Below, piece by piece: positions 63,812 to 64,000 of a DNA stretch of 64,000 nt. Position 1 is the stretch's first letter, and each line of letters opens with the position of its first letter. The stretch covers positions 6,316,886 through 6,380,885 of the forward strand of contig NC_088789.1 in NCBI RefSeq assembly GCF_949628265.1. The letters are read 5' to 3'. This DNA is from Cloeon dipterum. Its lineage: Eukaryota > Arthropoda > Insecta > Ephemeroptera > Baetidae. The notes under the pieces are model-generated. The model saw only the letters and a list, made by a program, of their open reading frames with translations. It ran no database searches and had not been told where the DNA came from. Position numbers and translations under genes: made by a program.

Positions 63812-64000
63812 TTTTCTACAAGATACTGCGAAATTTCACTGTGCAAGACGTACTTTAACGATATCGTGGCACTGATAAGCGTATTTGGAGGAGACCGATT
63901 AGCTTTTTATCAACTGGGAGGCGCTGATTTGGTATCAATGCTTACTTCATAATTTTTATTCCAGATAGCCCAGCCTCAATATTTCCTATCAGAAAGCTAA
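63812..64000. other. Upstream flank of the BTB gene
   Basis: 189 bp of upstream sequence to the window end, presumably 5' UTR and promoter of the BTB gene. Nothing specific can be assigned. Confidence 0.3.

Overview
This is animal nuclear DNA with many short GT-AG introns, AT-rich non-coding sequence, GC-richer exons and AATAAA-type polyadenylation signals. The gene content (tandem fatty acyl-CoA reductases, IntS9, SF3A2, mRpL30, Sec16, a TrmA-type tRNA methyltransferase, an RNF34/RFFL-like ligase, LAPTM4, proteasome alpha-3, a BTB-BACK protein) and compact structure suggest an arthropod, most likely an insect. No species can be named from sequence alone. All exon models were built by hand from splice sites, reading phase and known family sequences. 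Every model given as complete has consistent phase from start to stop.

Layout. 1-717 (+): last exons of a fatty acyl-CoA reductase (FAR). 718-10175: about 9.5 kb without a recognisable gene, holding two duplicated repeat families, two microsatellites and possible untranslated first exons for the next gene. 10176-16192 (+): a complete second FAR. 18375-21768 (+): IntS9, convergent with SF3A2 at 21941-22961 (-). 23867-24714 (-): mitochondrial ribosomal protein L30, divergent from Sec16 at 25557-38941 (+), the largest gene (about 2,024 residues, 22 coding exons, several apparent alternative exons). 39545-42488 (-): a membrane-anchored short-chain dehydrogenase. 44169-50282 (-): a TRMT2A homologue with an unusual C-terminal extension of about 580 residues, divergent from the RNF34/RFFL-like gene at 51124-53295 (+). 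54529-58172 (-): LAPTM4, whose first intron holds a 1,219-bp element with 90-bp terminal inverted repeats. 58757-60253 (-): proteasome alpha-3. 60870-63811 (-): a BTB-BACK-PHR-like protein whose first intron carries a fold-back repeat related to the interior of that element.

The genes are not one pathway. Most are housekeeping: snRNA processing and splicing (IntS9, SF3A2), mitochondrial translation, ER-exit-site organisation (Sec16), tRNA modification, protein degradation (proteasome alpha-3, RNF34-like E3) and endolysosomal sorting (LAPTM4). The FAR pair and the dehydrogenase are lipid enzymes typical of arthropod cuticular or signalling lipid metabolism. No prokaryotic system, CRISPR array or complete autonomous transposon was seen. 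The observations most worth following are the extended TRMT2A, the spliced start codon and inverted-repeat element of LAPTM4, and the in-frame optional segments of Sec16.
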